A stretch of 64,000 nucleotides of DNA from an uncultured Poribacteria bacterium (GTDB lineage: Bacteria; Poribacteria; WGA-4E; WGA-3G): NCBI GenBank assembly GCA_958295855.1, contig OY282383.1:3638481-3702480 (forward strand), in the 5' to 3' direction. Every line of letters starts with the position of its first letter. Position 1 is the stretch's first letter. Below, piece by piece: positions 17,440 to 25,680 of the stretch. Under the pieces are notes generated by a model that did no database searches, was not told the DNA's origin, and was given only the letters and a program-made list of their open reading frames with translations. The translations under genes were made by a program, and so were the position numbers.

Positions 17440-18486
17440 ATGACTTTAGAAAGAAAAGTCTGTGACTACCGCTATTTGATTGTCGGAGGCACTACGAAGG
17501 CTGCAACAACATCGTTGTTCGCCTATCTCGCCGCCCATCCATCAATTTGCGGTGCCACCTACAAGGAGACAAGGTTCTTTCTCGACAGTGATTATCCACT
17601 CCCCTCAAAATATAGATATAAAGGCGATGTGGAAGAATACGGACTCTTGTTTCCTCACAGTGATGAAGCGCAGCTCCGCCTGGAATCAACGCCGGACTAT
17701 TTGTATTGCCCACGCGCGCTTGAGAGAATCGCCGCGTTTCTGCCACATGCAAAGTTAGTTTTCAGCCTTCGTGAACCGATTTCACGGTTAATTTCGTGGT
17801 ATAGGTTCGCAAAACAGATTGGGAAATTGCCACAATCCCTCAGTTTTGATGCCTATGTCGAACGGCTTTTCAATGTTGTCGGGTCGAAACCACAGGGTAC
17901 AACCAAGGTAGGAGCCATCTCCGAATCGCGAAAGGAACCGGGCGGGGGGGAACGCAACAACCTTATAGGTTCCGAGAGAACGCATACCGAGGAAAATCCG
18001 GGGCACGAACAGTACTTGCAAACACTCAAGCAGGGATGTTATTCTATATATTTGAAGCCCTATTTTGAACAACTCGGGGCAGCGCGCATCCATATCCTCT
18101 TTTACGAAGACCTGGCTGCACATCCATCAAACGTTTTGACAGAAATCTGTCACTTTGCTGGCATAGATACCCATTTTTATAGGGATTACGCATTTCAGGT
18201 CGAAAATCGCACAGAGACGATGAAAAATTCGGGGCTTCATCGGAAATATAGAGCGTTCCGGTTTTGGATGCGTCAGTGGACACATAACAAACCGATAATT
18301 CATAACCCGTTGCGAGTGATGAGACGTGCTGTTGAACCGCTCTATCTTCGCTTGAACACACGTCCAACTGAAAACGTCCACGTCTCAAAAGAGACGCGAC
18401 ACCGTTTAGTTGACTATTACAAACACGATGCCCATGAACTTGCAGAATTAATTGGGAAACCACCACCGTGGGATTTTCTCCCGTAA
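17440..18486 (+). CDS. Sulfotransferase (1 of 4)
   Basis: A 348-residue cytoplasmic-type sulfotransferase, which moves sulfate from PAPS to a carbohydrate. The 5'-phosphosulfate loop is VGGTTKAATTSL near residues 15-26, and the 3'-phosphate-binding segment is LVFSLREPISRLISWYRFA. This combination resembles the heparan-type Sulfotransfer_1/3 families. I choose ATG 17440 since upstream in-frame sequence is element A. Residues around 157-172 (GAISESRKEPGGGERNN) are encoded by repeats: a GGAGCCATCTCCGAATCGCG motif and a G-rich motif. They probably form a surface loop. The product is likely to sulfate the local exopolysaccharide. Confidence 0.86.
   Translation: MTLERKVCDYRYLIVGGTTKAATTSLFAYLAAHPSICGATYKETRFFLDSDYPLPSKYRYKGDVEEYGLLFPHSDEAQLRLESTPDYLYCPRALERIAAFLPHAKLVFSLREPISRLISWYRFAKQIGKLPQSLSFDAYVERLFNVVGSKPQGTTKVGAISESRKEPGGGERNNLIGSERTHTEENPGHEQYLQTLKQGCYSIYLKPYFEQLGAARIHILFYEDLAAHPSNVLTEICHFAGIDTHFYRDYAFQVENRTETMKNSGLHRKYRAFRFWMRQWTHNKPIIHNPLRVMRRAVEPLYLRLNTRPTENVHVSKETRHRLVDYYKHDAHELAELIGKPPPWDFLP
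17908..17955 (+). repeat. In-frame repeats inside sulfotransferase 1
   Basis: GTAGGAGCCATCTCCGAATC then GCG, followed by GGAACCGGGCGGGGGGGAAC. The first part recurs inverted at 41011-41033. The G-rich part recurs at 15738, 23317 and 32213. Confidence 0.75.
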
Positions 18487-18487
18487 A

Positions 18488-18635
18488 TTGTAGGGGCAGT
18501 GCCTTGTGCCTGCCCGCAACAAAGTTGCATCAGAAACCTCCGACGAGATCTTTCGTCAATTGTGTTTCTGCTCCGATTTTTCCGTTGTCAAAATCGGGTT
18601 TCTTATGAGTTGTAGGCTCTCTGATGCTAATTAAG
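18488..18635 (+). repeat. Composite of elements C, A (5' part) and G
   Basis: Element C at 18488-18516, element A left end at 18521-18548 (TTGCATCAGAAACCTCCGAC), then element G: CTGCTCCGATTTTTCCG and CAAAATCGGGTTTCTTATGA. Element G relatives are at 15710-15805, 38965-39052 and 54343-54433. Confidence 0.75.
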
Positions 18636-18721
18636 GTTGCGTAAAAAACCTCCGACGACATCTACAGTACATTGCCAGACCTATCTTGCATTCTCAATTC
18701 TCCGCAAGGCATGACGAAAAA
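18636..18721 (+). repeat. Element A copy, forward
   Basis: TTGCGTAAAAAACCTCCGAC to CTCCGCAAGGCATGACGAAA, directly upstream of sulfotransferase 2. Confidence 0.85.
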
Positions 18722-18731
18722 CCAAGGAACG

Positions 18732-19613
18732 ATGAAAATTCAACTTATGATCGTAGGGACACAGAAATCAGGAACCTCTTCGCTACTGAGGTATTTGGCA
18801 CAACATCCCGATATTGAGACACACGCACAGCCAGAGATGACGTTTTTCCTTCAAGAACGCGAATATACCCGTGGCTATGAATGGGCGTTCACTAAATACT
18901 TTGATGGATGTTCGCAAGATAACCAGCTCATTGCCAAAAATGTGATGGTGATGCACGCGCCGGAAATTATGCAACGCATCTATGAACATAACCCGATGAT
19001 ACAGCTCGTTGTTCTCTTGCGGGAGCCTGTAGCACGCGCGTACTCCGCCTATTGGTGGGCACGGCGCAGAGGTTGGGAAACTATCAAAACGTTTGAAGAA
19101 GCACTCGATGCGGAGGAGACACGCCTCAAGGAAAGTTGGTTTAAATGGCGACAGTGCGCCTATCGACACAACAGCACCTATTACCCACATGTCAAAAATT
19201 TGATCGAGCAGTTTGGAGCCAGCCAGGTTCACTGCATTCTTACTGAAACGTTGAACGCCGATGCTCAAACCGTTTGCCAACAACTTTTTAACCACTTATG
19301 TATCCGTAATGATTTTGCACCGGTAATAGAGCAACGGCACAACCAAGCCGCTATGCCGCGTTCCGAACGCTTCAGTTTTCTGTTTACCCGATTTATGGCA
19401 TCTCATAATCCGCTCAGGCGCGCAATTCGCAAATTCGTTCCGGATGCTACCGCTTACAAATTGAGAAAGGCAGTGCTGAACTGGAACGACAAACCGTTCA
19501 CGCCACCGCCGATGGACGCGCAGACACGCGAGGAATTAGTCGCCTATTTTAAACCGTTTAATCAGCAATTAGAAGAATTATTAGACAGGGAGTTAACCCA
19601 TTGGCACACATAG
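18732..19613 (+). CDS. Sulfotransferase (2 of 4)
   Basis: A 293-residue PAPS-dependent sulfotransferase. The 5'-phosphosulfate loop is VGTQKSGTSSLLRYLAQHPD near the N-terminus and the 3'-phosphate motif is LVVLLREPVARAYSAYWWA. The pattern matches the Sulfotransfer_1/heparan sulfotransferase type. ATG 18732 starts MKIQLMIVGTQ, a typical start; earlier in-frame residues come from element A. It shares little sequence with sulfotransferase 1 outside the motifs, so the four genes are not recent duplicates and probably modify different positions or sugars. Confidence 0.88.
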   Translation: MKIQLMIVGTQKSGTSSLLRYLAQHPDIETHAQPEMTFFLQEREYTRGYEWAFTKYFDGCSQDNQLIAKNVMVMHAPEIMQRIYEHNPMIQLVVLLREPVARAYSAYWWARRRGWETIKTFEEALDAEETRLKESWFKWRQCAYRHNSTYYPHVKNLIEQFGASQVHCILTETLNADAQTVCQQLFNHLCIRNDFAPVIEQRHNQAAMPRSERFSFLFTRFMASHNPLRRAIRKFVPDATAYKLRKAVLNWNDKPFTPPPMDAQTREELVAYFKPFNQQLEELLDRELTHWHT

Positions 19614-19617
19614 TAGC

Positions 19618-19634
19618 AGGCACACTCCGTGTGC
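19618..19634. repeat. GGCACAC palindrome (element D)
   Basis: GGCACACTCCGTGTGCC, a perfect 7-bp-stem palindrome directly before an element A copy. The inverted-loop version is at 21133-21149, also near an element A copy. Confidence 0.75.
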
Positions 19635-19644
19635 CGAAGCCAAG

Positions 19645-19725
19645 CCATCAAAAACCTCCGACGACATCTACAGTGTTGTACTCGATGTGTCCTGCAATCT
19701 CATTACTCCGCAAGGAACGACAAAT
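19645..19725 (+). repeat. Element A copy, forward
   Basis: CCATCAAAAACCTCCGACGA to TACTCCGCAAGGAACGACAA. AAGGA at 19712-19716 is 11 bases before ATG 19728. Confidence 0.87.
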
Positions 19726-19727
19726 TA

Positions 19728-21101
19728 ATGTTAACAATCTATTTTCTCACGGGATATGTCGCTTTTGAGGAGTTTGTGCTAAAGTTTCTACCGGTTAGCG
19801 ATGCCACCTACTCCTACTTAAGATTCTTAGGAGAAATGCTTATTTATGTGGCATTTGGGAAACTCGTCATTCATAAACTCTACAGAGGGATTCCATTTGT
19901 CAAGACAGCAATTGATTTGCCAGTTATCGGCTTTTATGCCGTGGTGTTGCTCTCAATGTTGGTAAACAGGTCTCCGTTAATCGGGAGTCTTTATAATATT
20001 CGACCATTTGCTCGATACGTCGTGCTTTTCTATCTCATTGCCAATTCACCGCTGTCCGAAAAACGAATCGCAACGCTTTTACGGATAATTCTTGGCGTTG
20101 GCATAACACAACTCACGGCGGGCATGATTCAGTGGGTAGGCGGTTCCGCTGCTTACGATTTCTTCCTACCACGTGAGTCAACGCTCGGCATCGGTGGATT
20201 TACAAAAGAATACAGATTACTTGAACTCGGCAGGGAAATTGGCAGTATCTACGGCACCTTAGGTGATACGGTGATTTATGGGGTGTTTATGATTCTTGTC
20301 CTTGTTATCTATCTATCCCGCGTCAAGCGACTTGAGTACCTGAACTTGCTAAGTGTGTCAGTGTTGCTGCTGTTTATTGCGCGTTCGTATTCACGCGCAG
20401 CGACCTTTTCTGCACTCCTCGCCTGTGTTGCGTGGTACTACTTCCAATACGGTTGGAAAAAAACACTCCGCTTATCGCTAGCAACGGTGCTTGTCTTCGG
20501 CCTTGTATTAGCAGTGGTGAACCCGTTTAATCTGGAGTACATTAATCCGCGCAAAGCAAAGATTGGAATGGTTGGGAATCTAACAGGCGTATTTTCCGGT
20601 TCATACGTACGCATTGCACAAAAACAGCGGCTCGGTGCTTTAATCGGGAATGTGCCGACAGTGCTCGCAAACAAACCGATTTTAGGATATGGCGCAGACC
20701 AGAACAGCACGATTGAGAAACTCAATATGAGCAAACGCTCCTTCCTTCTGAAAATACTCAGTAAGAGCGGGTTCAAGGATGTGTATTGGGCTGCTATCCT
20801 TTGTTTTTATGGGGTATTGGGATTAGGGCTGTTCTTCCTAATATTTTACCGACTCTTTACGGCTGCGTTGAACCTCTACAAGCGAGCAGAAGTAGACGGG
20901 GTTTGTAACCCCGAAAAAAGATACACGAAAGAGATTGCAATGGTGATGCTCTGCCTGGTCTCGGTTACTGTATTCCTGCTGTTTTTCAACCGAACGCTTG
21001 AGTTTCGCGGCTACGGATTCTACTTTTGGCTGTGCGCTGGGCTGATGTTCGCCAGCGATGCTTCACTTCAAACCTATAAACCACTGAGGATAACCTTATG
21101 A
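19728..21101 (+). CDS. Wzy/O-antigen ligase-like membrane protein
   Basis: A 457-residue integral membrane protein with roughly 10-12 hydrophobic segments, including long ones near residues 90, 180-200 and 390. The large hydrophilic segment between about residues 250 and 330 (LGALIGNVPTVLANKPILGYGAD) is typical of the periplasmic loop of O-antigen polymerases and ligases, where GxG follows a conserved Pro. I therefore assign it to the Wzy_C/O-antigen ligase group, which joins lipid-linked repeat units in the periplasm. Position between sulfotransferase genes supports a role in the same glycan. The stop overlaps the next gene's ATG by 4 bases (ATGA). Confidence 0.78.
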   Translation: MLTIYFLTGYVAFEEFVLKFLPVSDATYSYLRFLGEMLIYVAFGKLVIHKLYRGIPFVKTAIDLPVIGFYAVVLLSMLVNRSPLIGSLYNIRPFARYVVLFYLIANSPLSEKRIATLLRIILGVGITQLTAGMIQWVGGSAAYDFFLPRESTLGIGGFTKEYRLLELGREIGSIYGTLGDTVIYGVFMILVLVIYLSRVKRLEYLNLLSVSVLLLFIARSYSRAATFSALLACVAWYYFQYGWKKTLRLSLATVLVFGLVLAVVNPFNLEYINPRKAKIGMVGNLTGVFSGSYVRIAQKQRLGALIGNVPTVLANKPILGYGADQNSTIEKLNMSKRSFLLKILSKSGFKDVYWAAILCFYGVLGLGLFFLIFYRLFTAALNLYKRAEVDGVCNPEKRYTKEIAMVMLCLVSVTVFLLFFNRTLEFRGYGFYFWLCAGLMFASDASLQTYKPLRITL

Positions 21102-22849
21102 GTTTTTTAACCTGGTGCCAAGCGTTAGGCTTTGGCACACGGAGTGTGCCTGCTACTTTGCCTGGTTGGGCAAAACTACAAGCATTCACTAAGCCATCAA
21201 AAACCTCCAACGACATCTACAGTGTCGTGCTCGATGTGTCCTGCCATCTGATTACTCCGCAAGGAACGACAAAAGCCCCACAGGTGGCAACACGCCTCTT
21301 CTGTGTATGCCTGCTAATTTTGTCGATAAGTTTCGGATGTCATAAGGAAGAACCGGTGTCCGATACCCTACGTTTAGAAATTGATACACACAAGACGGTA
21401 CCGCTCCGTAAGGAGCTCTACGGCTTCAATACAAATATGATGAGTGGGGATTACGGATATCTGGATAAAGACTTTGTCGCCCTCACCAAAGTTTTACAGC
21501 CCAAAACCTTGCGCTTTCCCGGAGGTACCGTCGGTAACTTCTACCATTGGAAAATCGCAGGATTCCTTGAGCATGAAATGGCATCCACCCTCAAGCCGAA
21601 ACTTAATAAACGAAACAAGGGAAATTACGTTAAACTTCAGAGGCGGCGGGACGGAAAAATTGCTTTTGACGATTTTATGCAGTTGTGCAAAGAGCTAGAT
21701 ATAACACCCATTGTGGTTGTCAACTTATGGACAGGAAGCCCAGAAGAGAGTGCCGGGTGGGTACACTACGCGAAAACGAAAGGGTATCACGTTGAACACT
21801 GGGAACTCGGCAATGAGTATTATCTGCCACATTATATCAACAAGTATCCATCCGTTGGAACCTATATAGCCCGCGCCAAAGAACACGCCAAAGCGATGAA
21901 AGCCGTTAACCCCGATATAAAAGTTTCGGTGTGTGCCACGCCGGTTGCTTTCCACAAAGAGGGCTGGCTGATAAACAAATACCAACGCAAATGGGATGAG
22001 GGATTGGCAACAGCTACTAGCTCTACAACCTCTAGCTGGTATGATGCCTACACCGTTCACGTCTATGCGTACAAAGCTGTCCGTAAGAAAGACATCGAGG
22101 AGATGCGAGGCTATCTCTTCGGGTGGATTCACTTTGGCGTTGAAGAGGCTCTGGATTACTATGAGAAGTTATTCCCAAATAAGGAGATGTGGGTGACAGA
22201 GTGGAATATCGCGAACCCTGCAAACCGCGTCGCGAATACGCAACTGCATGCAATGTACGTAGGCGATTTCTTTCTCAAAATGCTAAGCATACCAAATATT
22301 AGGCAGGCAAACTTTCATGTCATTACAGGTCCCGGCAAAGGATTCCCTGTATTTTCACCGATAACCCCCATAACCCCGGGCACCTTCTGGAAATATGGTG
22401 GTGAACCTGAATCTGACTTTGGAAGTACAATTCGGCGCACTGTCTACTATTCTTTCCAATTAATTGGGGAAGCTTTCGCATTAGCGGATACACAGTTCGC
22501 ACTGGCCATACAAAACTCACCACTCCTTGAAGGACAGTTGGAATATGGAGCGCAGCAGATGCAGGGTATTCAAGCCCAGGCCGTAGGAAATACTGAACGC
22601 CTTTTCATTTTAGTGAGTAATCGGACTGGCGATGAACACACGCCACAGCTTGTAATTGATGGAAAACAATTTAAAGGCGAAGTTACCTATCGTTACGTTG
22701 CCAATGAAAGCCTCACCGCAACAAACGGTGGCAACGCGGAGCTGGAGGGTTCTGGTAAAATCGAAGTGAGCATTCGGGAATGGACAGGGAATTCTAAGAA
22801 ACTCTTAATTCCCAAAAACAGTTTTGGCGTGCTTGAGGTGGGAAAGTGA
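21098..22849 (+). CDS. Clan A glycoside hydrolase lipoprotein (GH51/GH79-like)
   Basis: The 583-residue frame begins with an ATG overlapping the upstream stop, but the first 60 or so residues are encoded by repeats. A lipoprotein signal (VATRLFCVCLLILSISFGC) begins at GTG 21284, which would give 521 residues and may be the real start, although its ribosome-binding site is weak. The mature part is a TIM-barrel hydrolase: LRFPGGTVGNFYHW, the acid/base motif HWELGNEY and the putative nucleophile in MWVTEWNI. These resemble alpha-L-arabinofuranosidases of GH51 and related clan GH-A families. It is probably lipid-anchored and trims glycan outside the inner membrane. The substrate is not known. Confidence 0.82.
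   Translation: MSFLTWCQALGFGTRSVPATLPGWAKLQAFTKPSKTSNDIYSVVLDVSCHLITPQGTTKAPQVATRLFCVCLLILSISFGCHKEEPVSDTLRLEIDTHKTVPLRKELYGFNTNMMSGDYGYLDKDFVALTKVLQPKTLRFPGGTVGNFYHWKIAGFLEHEMASTLKPKLNKRNKGNYVKLQRRRDGKIAFDDFMQLCKELDITPIVVVNLWTGSPEESAGWVHYAKTKGYHVEHWELGNEYYLPHYINKYPSVGTYIARAKEHAKAMKAVNPDIKVSVCATPVAFHKEGWLINKYQRKWDEGLATATSSTTSSWYDAYTVHVYAYKAVRKKDIEEMRGYLFGWIHFGVEEALDYYEKLFPNKEMWVTEWNIANPANRVANTQLHAMYVGDFFLKMLSIPNIRQANFHVITGPGKGFPVFSPITPITPGTFWKYGGEPESDFGSTIRRTVYYSFQLIGEAFALADTQFALAIQNSPLLEGQLEYGAQQMQGIQAQAVGNTERLFILVSNRTGDEHTPQLVIDGKQFKGEVTYRYVANESLTATNGGNAELEGSGKIEVSIREWTGNSKKLLIPKNSFGVLEVGK
21133..21149. repeat. GGCACAC palindrome (element D)
   Basis: GGCACACGGAGTGTGCC. It lies inside the extended 5' end of the glycoside hydrolase frame. 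Confidence 0.75.
21193..21274 (+). repeat. Element A copy, forward
   Basis: CCATCAAAAACCTCCAACGA to TACTCCGCAAGGAACGACAA. It is translated in frame if the hydrolase starts at 21098. Confidence 0.87.
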
Positions 22850-22858
22850 CACAGGCAA

Positions 22859-22885
22859 CAATGAAAAATCAGAGATTTTTCATTG
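22859..22885 (+). terminator. Perfect inverted repeat, likely terminator
   Basis: CAATGAAAAATC and GATTTTTCATTG form a 12-bp stem with an AGA loop, 10 bases after the hydrolase stop, and TTTTTT follows at about 22893-22898. A similar hairpin lies at 54749-54776, downstream of the Res-like gene. Confidence 0.7.
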
Positions 22886-22919
22886 TCACCTGCTTTTTTC
22901 ATAGTCACCTGTGTCTGGT

Positions 22920-23036
22920 TTTTTGTTATTCCTTGCGGAGACAGAGGGTTCTCGCCCCCGCAAGCGGGGGCGAGAACCTCAGGCAGGTTGCAAGGTAGTT
23001 CTGACGTTGCACTGTAGATGTCGTTGGAGGTTTCTG
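22920..23036 (-). repeat. Element A copy (inverted) with nested perfect palindrome
   Basis: TTTTTGTTATTCCTTGCGGA at the left and GATGTCGTTGGAGGTTTCTG at the right. A 15-bp-stem perfect palindrome (GGTTCTCGCCCCCGC, loop AA) is nested at 22947-22978. GGAGG at 23026-23030 is 6 bases before ATG 23037. Confidence 0.88.
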
Positions 23037-24089
23037 ATGCAAGATAAAATTCTATTTGTGGTTGGTAACAGCCGAAGCGGAACAACGATGATGGGACGTA
23101 TCTTGGGAAAACATCCGGACGTTTACACTTTCGGCGAACTCCACTTCTTTGGACAATTATGGGCACCGACATTTTCATCAACGTTGGGTAGGCAGGCAGC
23201 AGAAGAACTCGCTTCGCAGTTGCTTTGCATTCAACGCGAAGGCTATCGCACACATGGAAACCCCCATCGGTTCCTAGAAGCGGCACGGACATTCCTGGGT
23301 ACATTGCCTGAGTTCAGGGAACAGGGCGGGGGGGAAGCAACGCCAGACGCTCTATTTTCGGCATTTCTCCACTACGAGGCATTTCAGCACAACAAAGCTG
23401 TCCCTTGCGACCAGACACCGCGCAATGTCTTTTATATTGATGAAATCCTTCGATTTTACCCACAGGCGAAGATTATTAACATGATTCGCGACCCGCGCGA
23501 TGTGCTACTCTCCCAAAAGCGGAAGTGGAAACGCCGGTTCCTCGGCGGTACCGATATGCCTATAAAAGAAACGTTTCGTGACTGGATGAACTATCATCCG
23601 ATAACTATCAGCCATATATGGTGCACCGCTGTCAACGCCGCCGAGCAATTTGTGCAGCACGAACGGGTTATCTCCATTTACTTTGAGGAACTTCTCGCAC
23701 GTCCTGAAACAACCGTCTTGCGTGTCTGTGAATTTGTTGGCATCACCTATACCGATTCTATGCTCAAAGTCCCGCAGGTGGGTTCTTCCGTTGCAGAAGA
23801 TCAGCCGCAGCAACTTGGTATAAATCCGAGTAGAGCACACAGTTGGCGCAGCGACACAACTAAGGGGGAACTCAGTTCTGCTGAAATTTACCTCAACCAA
23901 ACCATAACCGCAGCCCTTATGAAGAAGCATAACTATAGTGCTGTGTCAGTCCGGCCTAATATCGCGAGTTTGGCACTTCATCTATTGACGTTCCCCATGA
24001 AATTAGCCGGGGCATTTCTTTTTAACCTGGATCGGGTGAAGAACATCCGTGAAACCCTAAAAAGACGTTTTCGTTATTCCTTGCGGTGA
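23037..24089 (+). CDS. Sulfotransferase (3 of 4)
   Basis: A 350-residue PAPS-dependent sulfotransferase. The 5'-phosphosulfate loop is VVGNSRSGTTMMGRILGKHP and the 3'-phosphate motif is KIINMIRDPRDVLLSQKRKW. ATG 23037 is chosen because GGAGG lies 6 bases upstream; that ribosome-binding site is the inverted end of element A. Residues around 97-102 (REQGGGEA) come from the G-rich repeat at 23317-23338. The C-terminal residues (RYSLR) and the TGA stop are encoded by the next element A copy. The remaining sequence is family-typical, so the repeats appear tolerated. Likely to sulfate the cluster's glycan or lipid acceptor. Confidence 0.87.
   Translation: MQDKILFVVGNSRSGTTMMGRILGKHPDVYTFGELHFFGQLWAPTFSSTLGRQAAEELASQLLCIQREGYRTHGNPHRFLEAARTFLGTLPEFREQGGGEATPDALFSAFLHYEAFQHNKAVPCDQTPRNVFYIDEILRFYPQAKIINMIRDPRDVLLSQKRKWKRRFLGGTDMPIKETFRDWMNYHPITISHIWCTAVNAAEQFVQHERVISIYFEELLARPETTVLRVCEFVGITYTDSMLKVPQVGSSVAEDQPQQLGINPSRAHSWRSDTTKGELSSAEIYLNQTITAALMKKHNYSAVSVRPNIASLALHLLTFPMKLAGAFLFNLDRVKNIRETLKRRFRYSLR
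23317..23338 (+). repeat. G-rich in-frame repeat inside sulfotransferase 3
   Basis: GGGAACAGGGCGGGGGGGAA then GC. Same motif as 32213-32236 and, with one change, 17933-17952. Confidence 0.75.
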
Positions 24090-24146
24090 ATTCAGGTGAT
24101 CTTAGTTGACCTAAAATCACTATAGCTCTCGTCGGAGGTTTCTGAT
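24072..24146 (-). repeat. Element A copy (inverted)
   Basis: CGTTATTCCTTGCGGTGAAT to AGCTCTCGTCGGAGGTTTCT. It contains the stop codon of sulfotransferase 3. A further 5' fragment (TGTAGCTCTCGTCAGAGGGT) is at 24197-24222. Confidence 0.85.
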
Positions 24147-24306
24147 TTTTGGTCTATGCCTAGTTCTGGTACTTCTGGCTGTAGTTTGAGGGTGCCTGTA
24201 GCTCTCGTCAGAGGGTTCTGATGGAAGAAAAGGGGAAAAGGGAAAACTTGACAGGCATCAGAGCCCCTTAAACTGATAATTGCACCATGCTGGCTTCTTT
24301 TTTCTT

Positions 24307-24390
24307 GCAGCAAAAACCTCCGACGAGAGCTACAGTGTCGTGCTCCATGTGTCCTGCTATCTGATTACTCCGCAAGGAATGACAAAAAAT
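24307..24390 (+). repeat. Element A copy, forward
   Basis: TTGCAGCAAAAACCTCCGAC to TCCGCAAGGAATGACAAAAA. AAGGA at 24374-24378 is 12 bases before ATG 24391. Confidence 0.88.
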
Positions 24391-25437
24391 ATGATTGCAC
24401 AAATAGATCCGCTCTATATTAAAACACGCCCAATGAAGGTACTGACGCGTCTCATGAGTTATGCGTTCTTTGAAGGACGTCCCGTAACCACAAAGGGCCG
24501 CTGGATAAATCCACTCGTTTTCTCTATTTTGAAGGCAGTCTCTGCGAATAAAAGCAGATACAAACCTGTTCAGAAACCGATCTTCATCTTAGGCACCGGG
24601 CGTAGCGGGACCACGATACTCGGTATCGTCCTCTCTATGCACAGAGAAGTCGGCTACCTCAACGAACCGAAAGCGATGTGGCACCTCATCCATCCGCATG
24701 AAGACATCATCGGGAACTACAGCCAAGCCGATGCCCAGTATCGTCTCACCGCCGAAGATGCGACAGACGAGATGCGCCAACGCGCCACCCAGATGTTTGG
24801 TGCCTATTTGACAGCGACCCGTTCAGAACGGCTGGTAGATAAGTATCCCGAACTCATCTTCAGAGTGGATTTCGTGCGTTCCTTGTTTCCCGATGCCCGT
24901 TTTATCTTTCTTGTACGAAACGGATGGGATACGTGCCATTCCATTGCAACCTGGGCAGAACGCCTTGGCGTTCGGGTCAAAGGCGAAAAACATGACTGGT
25001 GGGGTATAGATGACCGGAAGTGGCGGCTGTTAGTAGAACAACTGGTTACAACGGATGCTGCTTTCACCGACATCGCTTATGAGGTTAAGCATTTCAATCA
25101 GCATTTGGATAGGGCTGCAGTAGAATGGGTAGTTACGATGCGCGAAGGGCTCCGTTTAATGCAAACCTCCCCCGATTGTACTCACATAGTGCGTTTTGAA
25201 GATGTCACATCAGCTCCGGATGAAACGCTCTCAAAACTATGTGACTTCTGCGAATTGCCAGCAGATAGCACCTTTAGCGATTATGCCAGGCACACCTTAC
25301 ATCCAGTGCCATCTAAAGCACCTTTTGATTTACATCCGAAAATGGCACCAATTTTCCTTGGCACAATGGCAAGTTTAGGGTATAATAATATTCCTTGCGG
25401 AGAAACCAGATTGCATGATAAGTCTGACGTGGTTTAA
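24391..25437 (+). CDS. Sulfotransferase (4 of 4)
   Basis: A 348-residue PAPS-dependent sulfotransferase. The 5'-phosphosulfate loop is ILGTGRSGTTILGIVLSMHR, preceded by an unusually long 70-residue N-terminal segment. The 3'-phosphate motif region is FIFLVRNGWDTCHSIATWAE, where Asn-Gly replaces the usual Asp/Glu-Pro. The last 17 or so residues (NIPCGETRLHDKSDVV) are encoded by an inverted element A copy, so the native C-terminus has been replaced. ATG 24391 lies 12 bases after the AAGGA of a forward element A. It closes the sulfotransferase cluster and is followed by three sulfatases. Confidence 0.85.
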   Translation: MIAQIDPLYIKTRPMKVLTRLMSYAFFEGRPVTTKGRWINPLVFSILKAVSANKSRYKPVQKPIFILGTGRSGTTILGIVLSMHREVGYLNEPKAMWHLIHPHEDIIGNYSQADAQYRLTAEDATDEMRQRATQMFGAYLTATRSERLVDKYPELIFRVDFVRSLFPDARFIFLVRNGWDTCHSIATWAERLGVRVKGEKHDWWGIDDRKWRLLVEQLVTTDAAFTDIAYEVKHFNQHLDRAAVEWVVTMREGLRLMQTSPDCTHIVRFEDVTSAPDETLSKLCDFCELPADSTFSDYARHTLHPVPSKAPFDLHPKMAPIFLGTMASLGYNNIPCGETRLHDKSDVV

Positions 25438-25500
25438 CCACGCATTGAAAATGCGTGACTAAACCTTTCTATAGCTCTCGTCGGAGGGTTCTGACGCAAG
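25388..25500 (-). repeat. Element A copy (inverted) with nested CACGCATT palindrome
   Basis: ATTCCTTGCGGAGAAACCAG to AGCTCTCGTCGGAGGGTTCT. CACGCATTGAAAATGCGTG (element E) is nested at 25439-25457. Element E also occurs at 40772-40790 and 50470-50488. Confidence 0.83.
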
Positions 25501-25527
25501 GTTTACAGAGAAGCTTCGGACGAGATT

Positions 25528-25640
25528 TTTGCGGCTAAAGGTATGTCTCCCCTGCTTTGCAGGGGTAAATACCACCTGCGCCCAAGTTGCGCGTGATTAG
25601 CAAGCAACTTTTTTATTTCTTACTTATGCGACGTGCATTT
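25528..25640 (+). repeat. Element B copy, degenerate
   Basis: TTTTGCGGCTAAAGGTATG, hairpin CCCCTGCTTTGCAGGGG, then GCGCCCAAGTTGCGCGTG and TTTATTTCTTACTTATGCGA. Confidence 0.75.
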
Positions 25641-25680
25641 AATGCGGTTAAGACTACATAATGGGGTGAAGGTACTAGGC

